Below are positions 62,108 to 64,000 of a DNA stretch of 64,000 bases, in pieces. The translations under genes were made by a program, and so were the position numbers. The notes beneath the pieces are model-generated. The model worked only from the letters and a program-made list of their open reading frames with translations. It was not told the DNA's origin and ran no database searches. Each line of letters starts with the position of its first letter. The first letter of the stretch is position 1. Source of the DNA: CBDCWO01 sp965223405 (GTDB taxonomy: Bacteria; Bacteroidota; Bacteroidia; Chitinophagales; Saprospiraceae); NCBI GenBank assembly GCA_965223405.1, contig CBDCWO010000006.1, forward strand, positions 2,480,001 to 2,544,000. The letters run 5' to 3'.

Positions 62108-62994
62108 TGACAAACCATATGAAGCTAATTAAGCCATTATTGGCTCATGATCGCCTTTTGGCAGATATTGCAGAGGCTAAAAAGGATATAAATCAATTCC
62201 ATTTGTGGTGGCTGGGGCAAAGTGGGTTTCTGCTGCAATGGCATGGTAGGCACATTCTTATAGATCCCTATCTTTCAGATTCGCTCACCAAAAAATATCG
62301 GGACACTGACAAACCGCACATACGGATGACTGAATTGGCTATCAACCCGGACCGCTTAGATTTTATTGACGTAGTTACATCAAGCCACAACCATACCGAT
62401 CATTTAGATGGTGAGACTTTGATTCCCTTAATTCAAGCAAACCCGAAAATCAAAATGATCGTTCCGGAAGCCAATCGACATTTTGCTGCAAAAAGATTGC
62501 AAGTGGATCCTGATTTCTTTTTGGGATTAAATGATCTGGATTCCGTGGAGGTTCGCGGATTTCAATTTACTGGTATTCCGGCAGCACATGAACTTATCGA
62601 AAGAGATGCAGCCGGATTCTGTAAATTCCTGGGATATATTATTCAATTTGGAAGTTATTGCGTCTATCACAGTGGGGATACCATTTGGCATGAGGATATT
62701 GTAAATAGTCTTCAAAGTTTTAAAATTGATGTTGCCATTCTACCGATCAATGGCCGCAATCCGGCAAGAAAGGTTGCCGGCAATCTAAATGCCCAAGAGG
62801 CGGTGAAGTTGGGAAAACTGTTAGATATAAAATGCATAATCCCCTGCCACTATGATATGTTTACATTTAATACAGCCGATCCAAAGGATTTTCAAATGGA
62901 AGCGCAACATATCAGCCAACCGGTCAAAATATTACAATGTGGTGAGAGATGGAGCAGTGGGGGTTCACTAAATACGAACAATCGATCGTCTTAG
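62107..62994 (+). CDS. UlaG-like MBL-fold metallohydrolase
   Basis: 295 residues; the start could also be Met5 (MKLIKPLL). Metallo-beta-lactamase motif SSHNHTDHLDG gives metal ligands His94, His96, Asp98, His99; further ligands lie in IPAAHELIERD, VYHSGDTIWHE and IIPCHYDMF. WWLGQSGFLLQWHGRHILIDPY is typical of the UlaG (L-ascorbate-6-phosphate lactonase) group, which opens sugar lactones or hydrolyses phosphodiesters. No signal, so cytoplasmic. A sugar-lactonase role would suit the oxidative sugar genes upstream, but this is inference. Coupled to the MetE-like gene by ATGA overlap. Confidence 0.88.
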   Translation: MTNHMKLIKPLLAHDRLLADIAEAKKDINQFHLWWLGQSGFLLQWHGRHILIDPYLSDSLTKKYRDTDKPHIRMTELAINPDRLDFIDVVTSSHNHTDHLDGETLIPLIQANPKIKMIVPEANRHFAAKRLQVDPDFFLGLNDLDSVEVRGFQFTGIPAAHELIERDAAGFCKFLGYIIQFGSYCVYHSGDTIWHEDIVNSLQSFKIDVAILPINGRNPARKVAGNLNAQEAVKLGKLLDIKCIIPCHYDMFTFNTADPKDFQMEAQHISQPVKILQCGERWSSGGSLNTNNRSS

Positions 62995-64000
62995 ACAAAA
63001 AGTTCATTTATCGGTTTGCCCATACCATCAGGTGTCGTATAAAAAGGTCGACCTTCGATTACATAATTTGTTTCCGGATGCACTCCCAATGCATGATATA
63101 TAGACTGATGAACCTGATCAATGACAACCGTATTTTCAATTGACGAGCAGGGTCTTTCATCTGCAGTTTTTCCGTATACCAACCCTTTTTTAATGCCTCC
63201 GCCCCATAACAAAATGGAACTTCCATCCGTAAAATGACGGTGCATGCCATAGAACTTCTTATCTTCTATGATGTCCGGTTGATAGACCTGATCTTTAACT
63301 TTTTCACCTGGTCTTCCTTCTAAAATAGCATCCCGGCTGAATTCACTAGCCAAAATGACTAAAGTTCGGTCCAAATGACCGGTCTCATGCAGGTCATTGA
63401 TCAGCTGAGCTATCGGACGATCAATTAATTCCTTCATTTTTACTAGGCGGGTATGTCCATTTTCGTGAGTATCCCAACCCAAAAAGGGTACATATTCGGT
63501 AGAAACACTGATAAACCTCGCTCCGTTCATAGCCAATCTTTTAGCTAAAAGACACCCCAATCCAAATCTTCCAGTGTTATACAGGTCAAATTTTTCTTTT
63601 GGTTCCTGACTCAAATCAAATACCTGGGCTTCAGGCGAATTTAGTAGCCGGTAAGATTGTTCCATAGACCGCATCAAAGATTCTTTTTGGTAATCACTAC
63701 CCCGTTTCATGGTTTGGTTGGCCAGTTCTCTATATAATTTATACCTGGATTCGAAACGTTTCAAGCTCATACCTTGCGGAGGTTTGACACTATCGAGACC
63801 GGCGGAGGGATCAGGAATTAAAAAAGGGCCGTACTCACTTCCTAGAAACCCGGCAGAATGGAATGCTTTTAATTCCTCCGCCTCTCCGACAGTGAATCGT
63901 TGTCCCATGGATATAAAAGGAGGAATAACCGGATTCAAAGGACCTAGTTCCTTGGCGATCCAAGCTCCAATATGGGGGGGTTGTACCGATTGGGGAGGTT
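62991..64000 (-). CDS. DUF1501 family protein, C-terminal part (cut by window edge)
   Basis: At least 336 residues; the 5' end lies beyond the right edge, since the frame stays open to the last base (…PPHIGAWIAKELGPLNPVIP). GAWIAKELGP, FLGSEYGPFLI, GCLLAKRLAMNGARFISV, WDTHENGHTRL, LDRTLVILASEFSRD, GMHRHFTDGSSILLWGGG and VIDQVHQSIYHALG are DUF1501 signatures, a sulfatase/alkaline-phosphatase-fold family often Tat-exported and paired with DUF1549/DUF1553 cytochrome-like proteins. Such a partner may lie beyond the edge. Ends tail-to-tail with the MBL gene, overlapping by 4 bp. Function unknown. Confidence 0.9.
   Translation of the reverse strand, partial: PPQSVQPPHIGAWIAKELGPLNPVIPPFISMGQRFTVGEAEELKAFHSAGFLGSEYGPFLIPDPSAGLDSVKPPQGMSLKRFESRYKLYRELANQTMKRGSDYQKESLMRSMEQSYRLLNSPEAQVFDLSQEPKEKFDLYNTGRFGLGCLLAKRLAMNGARFISVSTEYVPFLGWDTHENGHTRLVKMKELIDRPIAQLINDLHETGHLDRTLVILASEFSRDAILEGRPGEKVKDQVYQPDIIEDKKFYGMHRHFTDGSSILLWGGGIKKGLVYGKTADERPCSSIENTVVIDQVHQSIYHALGVHPETNYVIEGRPFYTTPDGMGKPINELFV

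Overview
The window looks like chromosomal DNA of a free-living, glycan-degrading member of the Bacteroidota. Support from the sequence: TAnnTTTG-type -7 promoter elements (for example before the tRNA gene and hutH), an AccA-DUF6913-DapA neighbourhood, many lipoproteins and Tat-exported oxidoreductases, a tricorn-like protease and AT-rich short intergenic regions. Class or genus cannot be fixed; a Saprospiria/Cytophagia-like marine or soil lineage is only a guess. All statements on function rest on motif reading, not on database searches.

Layout. 1-1228: the start of a HAD hydrolase, a tRNA with a CAT anticodon, then a 171-177 bp tandem repeat with GT-rich satellites. 1229-2023: alpha/beta-hydrolase lipoprotein. 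2282-10445 (minus strand): a seven-gene cluster (DUF6807, two Tat Gfo/Idh/MocA oxidoreductases, enolase-superfamily dehydratase, sodium/solute symporter, rhamnose/fucose-type mutarotase, GH29 fucosidase) that reads as a deoxysugar (fucose-like) utilisation locus. 10511-10709: a 199 bp imperfect palindrome with 22/23 matching ends. 10746-13528: FAD oxidoreductase and a DUF1080 (3-keto-disaccharide hydrolase) protein. 13573-20655: complete histidine-degradation operon hutHGFIU (HutF/HutG branch). 20734-25160: three sulfatases. 25309-27728: accA, DUF6913, dapA. 27753-35101: thioredoxin-like lipid/redox protein, a further Tat oxidoreductase, a Tat xylose-isomerase-like protein and a tricorn-like protease. 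35625-36719: a Fic protein. 36804-40627: a four-gene minus-strand operon (ROK kinase, ABC ATPase, His-rich ABC permease, DUF1028). 40822-42207: MATE pump. 42448-47032: beta-barrel protein and two acyl-CoA ligases, one with a frameshifted C-terminus. 47171-49390: DUF4838 protein.

49671-60931 is the most unusual part: a plus-strand operon opening with a 1298-residue lipoprotein that fuses a DUF6807 domain, a PVC-type dehydrogenase propeller, HEAT-like repeats and a c-type cytochrome, followed by a cytosolic Gfo/Idh/MocA protein lacking the usual catalytic lysine, a second DUF6807 protein, a Tat Gfo/Idh/MocA protein, a sialidase-like propeller and a GH32 fructosidase, closed by a hairpin terminator. 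61079-64000: MetE-like methyltransferase, UlaG-like metallo-hydrolase and a partial DUF1501 protein.

Taken together, five Gfo/Idh/MocA proteins, three DUF6807 domains, a DUF1080 protein and a Tat xylose-isomerase-like protein suggest an oxidative, largely periplasmic route of sugar or glycoside breakdown, rather than the classical SusC/SusD scheme: no SusC/SusD pair, TonB receptor or transcription factor was recognised in the 64 kb.
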